A stretch of DNA of 64,000 bases from Clostridia bacterium (GTDB lineage: Bacteria; Bacillota; Clostridia; Christensenellales; Aristaeellaceae): positions 1 through 64,000 of the forward strand of contig JAFYQB010000113.1 of NCBI GenBank assembly GCA_017547285.1, given 5' to 3'. Positions 44,811-52,775 of the stretch are shown in pieces. The notes beneath the pieces are model-generated. The model was given only the letters and a program-made list of their open reading frames with translations. It did not search any database and had not been told where the DNA came from. A program made the translations under genes and the position numbers. Positions within the stretch are counted from its first letter, which is position 1; each line of letters starts with the position of its first letter.

Positions 44811-44964
44811 TGGATTGCTGATGGAAGCAGGCGAGAATGGTAGTAACCAAAAGCGCAGCTACATTAGGATAATCTTTACTGTGTTTTCATTTACAAAATG
44901 ATATAGCATATACCGTTTTTCTTGATTCCGTTCCTTTGGTATGTTAATCTGGTGATGGTAGTTA

Positions 44965-44988
44965 TTAATTCCTTTGGAAAGGAATTAA
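44965..44988 (+). promoter_or_regulatory. Perfect inverted repeat covering the integrase ribosome binding site
   Basis: The arms TTAATTCCTTT and AAAGGAATTAA are separated by two G and end one base before the GTG start of the integrase. The GGAAAGG ribosome binding site is buried in it, so an RNA hairpin or a bound protein could block integrase translation or transcription. Confidence 0.65.
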
Positions 44989-44989
44989 A

Positions 44990-46213
44990 GTGAGAGACAA
45001 GGTAAACGAGTCAAAGATTAATCAGAATAATATTTTGCGAAAGGGGGAATCACGTCATAGTAAAGGTACTTATCAGTACAGATGGACAGATGAGGCCGGG
45101 GAGCGACATTCTGTTTATGCGCAGACATTAGAAGAACTCCGGCAGAAGGAAGCAGAGATAGAACAGGATGAGCGCGATAGGATAAAGGCAGAAGCACGTA
45201 ATGTAACAATCAACGACATGTTCAAGCTTTGGGTCCAACTCAAGCGAGGTCTGAAGGACAATACTTTCCAGAATTATCTGTACATGTACAATCAGTTTGT
45301 CGCGCCCCGCTTCGGTCAGAAAAGAATTTCAACGCTTATGAAATCTGATGTGAAGCGCTTCTACAATACACTTGTCGATGAACGTTGGCTATCCATCTCC
45401 ACGATTGATAATATTCACACTGTTCTTCATCAGGTGTTGGACATGGCGGTTGACGATATGTACATTCGCCGTAACCCATCCGATAATGTCATGAAGGAAC
45501 TCAAGCAGTCTGTTTCTTCAAGAAATGAGAAGCGTCGAGCGTTAACAAAACAGGAACAGGATTTGTTCCTTAATTATTTGCGGCAGTCTGAAAAGTATCG
45601 TCATTGGTATCCTGTCTTTGCTGTTATGGTAGGAACAGGCTTGCGAGTAGGGGAGGCAGTAGGTCTTCGTTGGTGTGATATTGATCTTGAAAACGGGATG
45701 ATTGATGTCAACCACACGCTGATCTACTACAGGCATGCGGTGAATGGGTGCTACTGCAATGTTCATACGCCGAAGACAGTCAACGGCATTCGTCAGGTTC
45801 CAATGCTTGACTTTGTCAAAAGCGCCTTCGAAGAAGAACGGCGCAACCAAGAGTTGGCAGGGGTTCGATGCGAGGCAATTGTTGATGGATACTCTGACTT
45901 CATCTTTGTTAATCGCTTTGGGCAGCCACAACATCAAGGCACTCTTAATAAGGCTCTTCGCAGAATCATTCGTGACTGCAATGATGAGATCATGCTGAAA
46001 GGCAAAAAGAATGCTCTGATGCTTCCACATTTCAGTTGTCATAGTCTGCGGCATACGTTCACAACCAGACTGTGCGAAGCAGGCGTCAATATCAAAGTGA
46101 TTCAAGACGCTTTGGGGCATGCTGATGTGTCGACGACGCTGAACATTTATGCAGATGCAACAAGAGATTTGAAGGTCAGCGAGTTCAAAAACTTTGAAAG
46201 GTATGGGACTTGA
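44990..46213 (+). CDS. int: Tyrosine integrase, Tn916-like
   Basis: A 407-residue site-specific recombinase. Residues about 20-60 form an arm-type DNA-binding domain (KGTYQYRWTDEAGERHSVYA), 70-170 the SAM-like core-binding domain, and 185-400 the catalytic domain. Catalytic residues are Arg219 in GTGLRVGE, His351 and Arg354 in HSLRHTFTTR, His377 in LGHADVSTT and nucleophile Tyr387 in NIYADA. The GTG start follows GGAAAGG. It ends 150 bases from the right repeat, the usual place for an integrase. Its target is the lysS 3' end. Confidence 0.94.
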   Translation: MRDKVNESKINQNNILRKGESRHSKGTYQYRWTDEAGERHSVYAQTLEELRQKEAEIEQDERDRIKAEARNVTINDMFKLWVQLKRGLKDNTFQNYLYMYNQFVAPRFGQKRISTLMKSDVKRFYNTLVDERWLSISTIDNIHTVLHQVLDMAVDDMYIRRNPSDNVMKELKQSVSSRNEKRRALTKQEQDLFLNYLRQSEKYRHWYPVFAVMVGTGLRVGEAVGLRWCDIDLENGMIDVNHTLIYYRHAVNGCYCNVHTPKTVNGIRQVPMLDFVKSAFEEERRNQELAGVRCEAIVDGYSDFIFVNRFGQPQHQGTLNKALRRIIRDCNDEIMLKGKKNALMLPHFSCHSLRHTFTTRLCEAGVNIKVIQDALGHADVSTTLNIYADATRDLKVSEFKNFERYGT

Positions 46214-46215
46214 AT

Positions 46216-46249
46216 GGTACACCACTGGTACACCAAAAGTACACCAATT
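46216..46249. repeat. Arm-type repeats beside attR
   Basis: Three copies of (G/A)GTACACCA (46216-46224, 46227-46235, 46238-46246) start just after the integrase stop. They match the motif beside attL. A perfect 8-bp hairpin (GCTGGGCT / AGCCCAGC, 46329-46347) lies between them and the lysS tail. Confidence 0.6.
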
Positions 46250-46267
46250 TGCCGTTCAAAGCTTTGA

Positions 46268-46480
<213 letters not shown>

Positions 46481-46525
46481 GAAATTGGTGTGGGGTAAGG
46501 GTTTGAAGAACCTTGAACCACAAAA

Positions 46526-46557
46526 GGTATACCAATTACACCAATTGGTATACCAAT
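46526..46557. repeat. Arm-type repeats outside attR
   Basis: GGTATACCAAT, TACACCAAT and GGTATACCAAT in the same order and spacing as the set at 12291-12322, with C-to-T changes. They lie outside the island and look like the left end of a second, related element. Confidence 0.6.
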
Positions 46558-46606
46558 CTACAACTTAAAACATGCTGAAAAGCAAAAAGGATTAAAGAAC
46601 TTCCTG

Positions 46607-46640
46607 AATCAGCATCCTCGAAAGAGGATGCTGATTTTTT
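46607..46640 (+). terminator. Terminator after the lysS tail
   Basis: The 13-bp stem AATCAGCATCCTC / GAGGATGCTGATT is followed by six T. Near-copy of the hairpin at 12351-12386. Confidence 0.85.
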
Positions 46641-46681
46641 GCATAAAGTAAGAGACCAGCCGGACTGGTCTCTGCTGAGTT

Positions 46682-47111
46682 TTATTCTTCATACCTTGCG
46701 GCGATGTCTGCAAGAGCTTTCTTCATGCCTTCTTTGACACTCTCAGGGCCAATGATCCTGACAGCCTTGCCAAGACCAAACACCCAGCCATAAAATTGAT
46801 TGCTCACCGCAACGGAGACGGTCACTCTAAAGTGTCTATCGTCCTCTTTCATGGCCACGACATCCCGCCCAAATCTATCCATGACTGCCCCCATCATGCG
46901 ATTCTGGAAGACCATGGTGACAGGGACAGTTTCACCACCGAACATGCTGAAGGTGTACTTTGTGTAGGCAGACATGTCCAGCTTGGCGAACTCTTCCGCC
47001 CCCTCTCTTTCAAGAGAGGCTATTTCCACATCAGCAATCATTGTGACCATAGCTTCAGTGTTGTCCATGTGATCCACTCTGAAATGCTTGAATTTGCCAT
47101 CTGTGTATCTG
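46682..47111 (-). pseudogene. C-terminal remnant of a WYL regulator, second element
   Basis: About 140 codons that align along their whole length with the last part of the intact WYL gene at 12558: FRVDHMDNTE against YRVDRMKYVE, YTKYTFSMFGGETV against FARRTFSMFSGNTT, and SNQFYGWVFGLGKAV against SEQFYGWLLGFGRRV. The reading frame continues upstream of the apparent ATG to about 47111, where an IS3 remnant breaks in. The HTH and most of the WYL domain are lost, so it cannot function as a regulator. A hairpin (46651-46673) lies just past its stop. Confidence 0.8.
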
Positions 47112-47240
47112 GATTACTACAACAACCGACGCATCAAGGCAAAACTAAAGGGCTTGCCGCCTGCAATTCACAGACAACAAGCCCTTTCGGCTGCTTAATT
47201 ATTTCCCGGACATTTCTGTCTAACTTTTTGGGGGCAGATT
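47112..47240 (+). mobile_element. Remnant of an IS3-family insertion sequence (transposase C-terminus and right end)
   Basis: A short open frame encodes DYYNNRRIKAKLKGLPPA followed by a TAA at 47195-47197, the typical C-terminus of IS3/IS150-type transposases. The bases after it (GTCTAACTTTTTGGGGG near 47218) are like the IS3-type terminal inverted repeat. The rest of the transposase is missing. It truncates the WYL remnant. Confidence 0.75.
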
Positions 47241-47242
47241 AA

Positions 47243-47291
47243 AGAGGAGACTGCTTTTTATATAAAACAAGAGACCAGACGCGCCGGTCTC
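47243..47291. repeat. Third copy of the element-end motif
   Basis: AAGAGGA, CTGCTTTTT and TATAAAACAAGAGACCAG follow each other as in 46621-46659 (AAGAGGATGCTG, T run, ATAAAGTAAGAGACCAG) and, less closely, 12364-12400. A small hairpin (GAGACC / GGTCTC) ends it. Confidence 0.45.
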
Positions 47292-47298
47292 CATTCAG

Positions 47299-47331
47299 CA
47301 AAGCCCTTGCGGTGAATCCGTAAGGGCTTTG
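47299..47331. terminator. Hairpin past the extended-permease operon
   Basis: The 14-bp stem CAAAGCCCTTGCGG / CCGTAAGGGCTTTG (one mismatch) has a five-base loop. No long T run; it lies 90 bases past the minus-strand operon. The rest of the gap to 47420 shows nothing. Confidence 0.55.
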
Positions 47332-47420
47332 TTGCCTTGCTTCAAGTTTTCAGAACCAGCACCAATCGAATCTGCCTGAAAATTCAAAGCAGTTTATGTG
47401 CCGCTTATGACGAAAACATT

Positions 47421-49118
47421 TTATCCCTTCACAGATCCCATCAGAACACCCTTGGTAAAGTGCTTCTGCAGGAAGGGATAGACGCAGATGATGGGCACGG
47501 TACCCACCATGATGGTGGCGTACTTGACGGAGTTGGTGGGCGCCCACACCTGCACTTCCGGCAGAACGTCATCCGCCAGCGAGCCCTGAGACAGAATGAC
47601 CACCTGGCGCAGCAGCACCGTGATGGGGAACTTGTTGGGATCGCTGATGTAGATCATGGCGCGCTGGTAGTTGTTCCAATGGCCCACCGCGTAGAACAAC
47701 GAGAATGTGGCGATGGAGGCCATGGACATGGGAATCACGATGTGGATGAAGGACTGGATCTCGTTGCAGCCGTCGATGCGCGCAGATTCCTCAATGGAGG
47801 CAGGCAGCTGCTGGAAAAAGTTCTTCATGATAATCAGGTTGGAGGAGGAGATCAATACCGGCAGCCAGATGGCCCAGTAGGTATTGGTCAGGCCCAGCGT
47901 GTTGGAGACCAGAATGTAATCCGGCACCAGACCTGCGTGGAACAGCATGAAGAAAATAACCAGCTTCATCATCCAGTTGCGGCCGGGCAGATCCTTTTTG
48001 GACAGCGCGTAGGCCGTGACGGAGGTCAGAACAATGTTCATGCCCGTGCCTGCAATGGTAATCAGGAACGAGTTAAGAATGGAGCGCATGGTACGCTGGG
48101 AGAAGGCGATCATTTTGTAGGCGCTGAAGTCCAGCTTGCCGAAACGGAACTGGGCCAGACCTGTGGAAGAGAACGAGCCAACCGCCACGTACAGCAGCGG
48201 AGATACCATTACGGATGCCAGAACGATAAAGAAATCGTAGATCAGAACGTCTGCCAGCATGCTCAGCGGAAGATGTTTGGGCGCTTTAATGCACACAATG
48301 CCAATGATCAGCAGTTCCACACCGAGCACCAGCAGAATGCACCAGGTAAGTGCTGCGGAGAAGAAGAGCAGTACGCTCTCCCATACTGTTACCGTGGGCA
48401 GCGCTGCGGACAGATCACCCAGCAATGCGGTCAAAGCTGTTTTGGCTTCGGTGTAGGCGGCATAGGTTTCATCCTTTACCGCTTCAGCGGCGGTGTATAC
48501 CTGCGCAGCAGCATCGTAATCCGCCTGCAGCTGGGCCACTTCCTCTGCGGTTGCGGTGGAATCTTTCTTCTGTGCATTGGTCAGCGCCTTTTTGGCTTTG
48601 GACTGGGCGCTCTTGTGTGTTTTGAGTTCTGCGGCTGCATCATCGTAAGCTGCCTTGGTATCCTGACGCAGTGCGGAGGCTTCCATCAGCATTGGCTGCC
48701 AGCTTTCAAGGCCGTCGTTCGCCGCGAGGCGTTCACCCAGCATTGCAAGCTCGGAATCGTATTCCGCCATCTGACTTGTGAGACGATCGTACTTCCGGCC
48801 TTCAGGCAGCTGATCGCGCTGGTTGCTCAGAGACTGCTGTTTGGCGGCGCTTACCTGCTCGGCAATGCTTTCCAGACCGGCGTTGAGATCCTGCCCCATG
48901 GCGGTCAGAACTTTGTCATCATCCAGAAGCGCAGTCTGCTTTCTCAGACCGCCAAGCAGCGCCTGACGGGTGGACAGGGTCTGGCGGGTGCCGCTTACGT
49001 TTACGATCATGCCAAACAAAGCAAGCGCGATCATAATCATGCCAATGACAGAAAGCGTCATGCTCTGGCGTTTGTTCAGGCGGGCTACCTGTTCATAATT
49101 CATGTCCAGTCGTTTCAT
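47421..49118 (-). CDS. YtcP-type ABC permease with N-terminal coiled-coil extension
   Basis: A 565-residue protein. The last about 280 residues are an ordinary YtcP-type sugar permease (SPLLYVAVGSFSSTGLAQF, ALSKKDLPGRNWMM, EAA loop ESARIDGCNEIQSFIHIVIP, tail FTKGVLMGSVKG). In front is an extra module: a transmembrane helix at about 20-42, some 200 residues of Ala/Lys/Glu-rich coiled coil (about 44-240), and a second strong hydrophobic helix at about 246-277. The coiled coil should lie outside the membrane. The usual family length is about 290-310. The frame is continuous, and the start has a TGATG overlap with the upstream permease gene. Confidence 0.9.
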   Translation of the reverse strand: MKRLDMNYEQVARLNKRQSMTLSVIGMIMIALALFGMIVNVSGTRQTLSTRQALLGGLRKQTALLDDDKVLTAMGQDLNAGLESIAEQVSAAKQQSLSNQRDQLPEGRKYDRLTSQMAEYDSELAMLGERLAANDGLESWQPMLMEASALRQDTKAAYDDAAAELKTHKSAQSKAKKALTNAQKKDSTATAEEVAQLQADYDAAAQVYTAAEAVKDETYAAYTEAKTALTALLGDLSAALPTVTVWESVLLFFSAALTWCILLVLGVELLIIGIVCIKAPKHLPLSMLADVLIYDFFIVLASVMVSPLLYVAVGSFSSTGLAQFRFGKLDFSAYKMIAFSQRTMRSILNSFLITIAGTGMNIVLTSVTAYALSKKDLPGRNWMMKLVIFFMLFHAGLVPDYILVSNTLGLTNTYWAIWLPVLISSSNLIIMKNFFQQLPASIEESARIDGCNEIQSFIHIVIPMSMASIATFSLFYAVGHWNNYQRAMIYISDPNKFPITVLLRQVVILSQGSLADDVLPEVQVWAPTNSVKYATIMVGTVPIICVYPFLQKHFTKGVLMGSVKG

Positions 49119-50287
49119 CAGTACACGCCCTCCTCTCCGGCCAGCTTGGCAAGGGCATTGGAGGTGACCACCAGGATCAGACTGACCACAGAACGGAAGA
49201 CGCCCACGGTGGCAGAGTAGGAATAGTTGGTGGTGCCCGCGGGGGCGGTAATGGTACCGGTCAGACCTACGTCATACACGTATGTGTCAAACACAGTGGC
49301 CACATCGCGGTTGTAGGAGTTAAGCATCAGGTAGATCTGGTCAAAGCCGCTGTCCAGGAACGAACCCATGCGCAGGATCAGCAGGGTGATGATCGTGGGC
49401 AGGATGCAGGGCAGCGTGATGTGCAGAAGCTGCTTGAAGCGGCCTGCGCCATCGATGACCGAGGCTTCATACAGCTGCTCATCCACGCCGGAGAGCGCGG
49501 CCAGATAGATGATGGTGCCCCAGCCGGATTCCTTCCAGATCAGTTCGATGATGTACATGGGACGGAACCATTCCTCACTCATCATGAAGGGAATTTCCGT
49601 GCCGCCGGCATTCTTGATCAAACTGTTGATCAGACCGTTGGGGGAGGGGCCCAGAAGCATGAGCATAATGGAACCCAAAACCGTCCAGCTCACAAAGTGA
49701 GGCAGGTACAGAACGCTCTGGGTCACGCGCTTGAAGGGCATGTTTTTGATCTCGTTAAGCAAAAGCGCCAGCATAATGGGCACAGGGAAATAGAACAGAA
49801 TGTTCAGAACAGCCAGAGAGAGCGTGTTCTTCAGGAGCATCGGGAAATCGCGGTAGGTAAAGAACTGCTTAAAGGAAAGCAGAATGGGATCCAGCCATTC
49901 CACACGGCCGTTACGGGCCAGCGTGGGCGAATAGTTCTGGAAAATGATCTTCAGGTTCAGAACCGGCAGCAGTTTGAAGATAAAATAATATGCGCCTGCA
50001 CCCAGCAGCATGGCATACAGCCAGCGGTAGCGCAGAATATGGCGCAGTTTTTTGGGATCTTTTTCATTGGTGCGGAATACCGCAAAAGACAGCAAAAACA
50101 CAACGATGCCAACGATCACCGTCAGCAGTTGCGCACTGTTGATCGAATTCAGGAGCCAGTTATTCAGGTTTTCCAGCAGGTTGCCGCCAAAAATCAGCGC
50201 AGCCAGCGTAACAGCCAGCGAAACAACCATTAAAGAAAGAGAGATTTGCCGCACGATCGGCGGATTTTTTTTCACATCCCGGATCAT
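49118..50287 (-). CDS. LplB-type ABC permease with two extra N-terminal helices
   Basis: A 389-residue permease. From about residue 85 it is a normal LplB protein (EAA loop EASVIDGAGRFKQLLHITLP). Ahead of that are two extra transmembrane helices (about 15-38 and 51-72) joined by a short hydrophilic loop. The EAA loop and length of the core fit a full transporter half. It shares one base with the start of the YtcP partner (TGATG). The start has GGAG nine bases upstream. Confidence 0.92.
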   Translation of the reverse strand: MIRDVKKNPPIVRQISLSLMVVSLAVTLAALIFGGNLLENLNNWLLNSINSAQLLTVIVGIVVFLLSFAVFRTNEKDPKKLRHILRYRWLYAMLLGAGAYYFIFKLLPVLNLKIIFQNYSPTLARNGRVEWLDPILLSFKQFFTYRDFPMLLKNTLSLAVLNILFYFPVPIMLALLLNEIKNMPFKRVTQSVLYLPHFVSWTVLGSIMLMLLGPSPNGLINSLIKNAGGTEIPFMMSEEWFRPMYIIELIWKESGWGTIIYLAALSGVDEQLYEASVIDGAGRFKQLLHITLPCILPTIITLLILRMGSFLDSGFDQIYLMLNSYNRDVATVFDTYVYDVGLTGTITAPAGTTNYSYSATVGVFRSVVSLILVVTSNALAKLAGEEGVY

Positions 50288-50331
50288 ATGATCACTCCGT
50301 CCTCAGGAATGGGGGCAGCTTTTGAAAAGGA

Positions 50332-50357
50332 GGGTCGCCCGCCGAAGCGGGCGACCC
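50332..50357 (-). promoter_or_regulatory. Intergenic stem-loop between binding-protein and permease genes
   Basis: The 11-bp GC stem GGGTCGCCCGC / GCGGGCGACCC has a four-base loop and no T run on the minus strand. Placed just after the binding-protein gene, it likely stabilises that upstream mRNA or attenuates, giving more binding protein than permease. Confidence 0.6.
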
Positions 50358-50380
50358 CTTCATTGTGCGTTAAGCTCAAA

Positions 50381-51898
50381 TTACTCGGCGTGATAGGCAG
50401 CATTCACCTGATCGATGATCTGCTGACCGCCCTTGGCCAGCCAGTCCTGACGGGCCGCTTCGAAGCCTTCGGCGTCGATGGTGCCGCTCATATAGGCAAC
50501 GCGGGCGTCAGAGATAATGGTGGCGATTTCGGTCTGCAGGTTGCGCATTTCATCGCTCATGTAGCCAACGGACATATCAACCACGCAGCGGTCTTCGATG
50601 CTCAGGCTGTAAGCGGTGATCTGCTGGGTCGCGGTCATGCCCTGACCGTAGTCCAGAGACTGCACACGGCGGGGGAACATGGAAGCAAACACTTCGCTGG
50701 AGCCGTCGTCTTCGCGTGTCTTCTTCTGTTCGTCGGAAACGGTGATCTTGCCGTCCGCATCCTTGGTGTAGTGCAGGCCTTCCACGCCAACGGCGAGGTA
50801 GATGCCGCCCTTGTCATTCAGAGCCACGCAGAAGTCGATGATCTTCTGAACGGTTTCTTCATCCTTCACGGAAGCAGTGGGGATCAGGATGCCGCCCAGG
50901 CCGCCCACGCTCAGCACGCTGTTGATCACAGCTTCGCCGTCAGCGGTGTAGAGATCCTGGTTCTGCTTGATCACGGCTTCGGGATGCACGTTGATAACGT
51001 TGGCATACTTGGTGCCGGCAGCATTGGTGGCGGTGGTGATCATGGAACCGGAAACGCCATTGGCCAGGGGGCCGTGCTTATCGGTGTTGATGGCGAAGTC
51101 GGTGTTCATGTAGCCGTTGACATACATCCAGTTGAACAGATCCAGCGTCTCCATGTACTCGTCGAAGAAGAAGTAGGGCATCAGGTCGCCGTTCTCGTCT
51201 TCGCCCCAGTAGTTGGGAGCGCCGTTCATAACAGCCAGGGTGTTGAAGCCGGCATAGGTCAGCTCGTTGTCCTTGTTGTCGCAGTAGGCAAAGCCAATGG
51301 TATCATCCACGCCGTTGCCGTCGGGGTCTTTGGTGGTGAAAGCTTCGACCATGGCCTTGAAGGTATCGATATCGGTGGGAACTTCCAGACCCAGCTTGTT
51401 CAGCCAGTCTTCACGGTACAGCACGCCAACGCGGGCAGCGGCAGCCATGGAGGGGAACAGGTAGTTGCGGCCTTCGATGGAGGTAACGGCCAGAGCGGAC
51501 TTACTGGTCAGTTCCTTCTGGATGAACTCGTTGCCGGCAAGAATGTCGGTCAGATCCCAGAAAGCGCCGTCCTTGCACATCTGAATGTAGTTGGCATTGG
51601 TGGTCAGACCGGAATTGACGACCATCACCATGGGCTGATCGTCAGAGGACATCACGGTGTTGAACTTGGTGGTGTAGTCGCCCTGAGGAGCCCAGGTAAC
51701 CTGCAGATCCACGTTCAGTTCCTTTTCAATGGCTTCCAGCACGGGGTTGCCTTCTTCGCCGGTGCAGCCTACGGGCTCAACATCAGCATAGTAGGGAACA
51801 TGCACGGTGATTACAAAGGGCGCTTCTTCCGCAGAAGCAAAGCTCATCATGCCCATCAGCATCATCAGAGCCAGCAGCAGGGATACCAGTTTACGCAT
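50381..51898 (-). CDS. Extracellular sugar-binding protein of the extended-permease importer
   Basis: A 505-residue family 1 solute-binding protein with a signal peptide (MRKLVSLLLALMMLMGMMSF, cleavage after ASA) and no lipobox. Mature blocks include DDQPMVMVVNSGLTTN, FTTKDPDGNGVDDTIGFA and YFFFDEYMETLDLFNWM. Long LplA-like type. It is the first gene of the operon with the two extended permeases, expressed from a perfect promoter, with AAGGAGG before the start. Codon use suggests high expression. Confidence 0.92.
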   Translation of the reverse strand: MRKLVSLLLALMMLMGMMSFASAEEAPFVITVHVPYYADVEPVGCTGEEGNPVLEAIEKELNVDLQVTWAPQGDYTTKFNTVMSSDDQPMVMVVNSGLTTNANYIQMCKDGAFWDLTDILAGNEFIQKELTSKSALAVTSIEGRNYLFPSMAAAARVGVLYREDWLNKLGLEVPTDIDTFKAMVEAFTTKDPDGNGVDDTIGFAYCDNKDNELTYAGFNTLAVMNGAPNYWGEDENGDLMPYFFFDEYMETLDLFNWMYVNGYMNTDFAINTDKHGPLANGVSGSMITTATNAAGTKYANVINVHPEAVIKQNQDLYTADGEAVINSVLSVGGLGGILIPTASVKDEETVQKIIDFCVALNDKGGIYLAVGVEGLHYTKDADGKITVSDEQKKTREDDGSSEVFASMFPRRVQSLDYGQGMTATQQITAYSLSIEDRCVVDMSVGYMSDEMRNLQTEIATIISDARVAYMSGTIDAEGFEAARQDWLAKGGQQIIDQVNAAYHAE

Positions 51899-51958
51899 AG
51901 TTCGATTCCTCCTTGTTTATTGGGTTGTTCTTTCGCTGCGCAGCTGCGCTTTAGTTTG

Positions 51959-51987
51959 ATTATACATCATCACACCAAAAATGTCAA
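51959..51987 (-). promoter_or_regulatory. Consensus promoter of the extended-permease importer operon
   Basis: On the minus strand TTGACA (51982-51987) and TATAAT (51959-51964) are both perfect, with a 17-base spacer. A GCGCAGCTGCGC palindrome lies in the 5' leader at about 51938-51949. Confidence 0.85.
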
Positions 51988-52041
51988 TTCTGTCTCGTTT
52001 TTGACTGATAAATACATTTGTTTTGGCGTATTGCTTTGGTA

Positions 52042-52070
52042 TTGTCAGATCGTTTTTCGCGTTGTAAAAT
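52042..52070 (+). promoter_or_regulatory. Promoter of the esterase-GH43 operon
   Basis: TTGTCA (52042-52047) and TAAAAT (52065-52070) with a 17-base spacer. The GTG start is 31 bases downstream. Divergent from the importer promoter. Confidence 0.65.
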
Positions 52071-52100
52071 AATATCAAATGAACAAGGGAGGTTTCTGCT

Positions 52101-52775
52101 GTGAATACCATTTTCTGGGCGGGTGATTCCACCGTTAAGCAAAACAGCGTCCTTACCTGGCCACAGACCGGCATTGCACAAATGTTTGATCGTTTTACCC
52201 GTCGACCGGATGTTTGCATCGCCAATCACGCTGAAAACGGCCGCTCCACCAAATCCTTTCTGGATGAAGGCCGGCTTGCCGCTATTTATGACTGCATTAC
52301 GGAAGGTGATTTTCTGTTTGTGCAGTTCGGTCACAACGATGAAAAGGAAGAAGATCCCGCCCGCTATGCAGATCCGGACGGAGAATTCTGCGAAAATCTG
52401 GAACGGTTTGCCAACTGTGCGCGCAACAAGCGGGCCGTTCCGGTGTTCATCACCCCTGTTACGCGCAGGGGTTTTGCCGATCCCAAAGCCCAATACCACC
52501 ATGACCGCTGGGCAGCCGCCGCGCGCCGCATGGGTGAAAAGCTGGAGGTCGCCTGCATTGACCTGACTGCTCTGAGCGAGGAACTGCTGATCCACACGCC
52601 GGAGGAAGTGCGCGACAGCTGGTTTATGCCGGATGGCACCCACCTGAAGCCTGAGGGTGCGATGATGTTCGGCGATCTGATCGCCAAAGCGCTGTACCGG
52701 CTGGGCGGCGAATACCGCGCGCTGCTTGCACCGGAGTATGCGGAGCGTTTGAGAGGAGAAGCCGGCAATGCGTGA
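52101..52775 (+). CDS. SGNH esterase, rhamnogalacturonan-acetylesterase-like (CE12)
   Basis: A 224-residue SGNH hydrolase with block I AGDSTVKQN (Ser10), block II NGRSTKSF, block III FGHNDEK, and the Asp-His pair in PDGTHLKPEG. The GDSTV and DGTHL forms are typical of CE12 acetylesterases that deacetylate pectin rhamnogalacturonan or xylan. No signal peptide, so it acts inside the cell. GTG start after GGGAGG. It overlaps the downstream GH43 gene by eight bases. It points to acetylated pectic oligosaccharides as the imported substrate. Confidence 0.87.
   Translation: MNTIFWAGDSTVKQNSVLTWPQTGIAQMFDRFTRRPDVCIANHAENGRSTKSFLDEGRLAAIYDCITEGDFLFVQFGHNDEKEEDPARYADPDGEFCENLERFANCARNKRAVPVFITPVTRRGFADPKAQYHHDRWAAAARRMGEKLEVACIDLTALSEELLIHTPEEVRDSWFMPDGTHLKPEGAMMFGDLIAKALYRLGGEYRALLAPEYAERLRGEAGNA

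Noticed and set aside
47337-49220. Long plus-strand open frame opposite the extended permease
   Set aside because: Antisense shadow; its translation is rich in His, Gln and Cys and shows no domain, while the opposite strand encodes a clear permease.
50246-52072. Plus-strand open frame opposite the binding-protein gene
   Set aside because: Shadow of a highly expressed binding-protein gene with strong codon bias; no start site.
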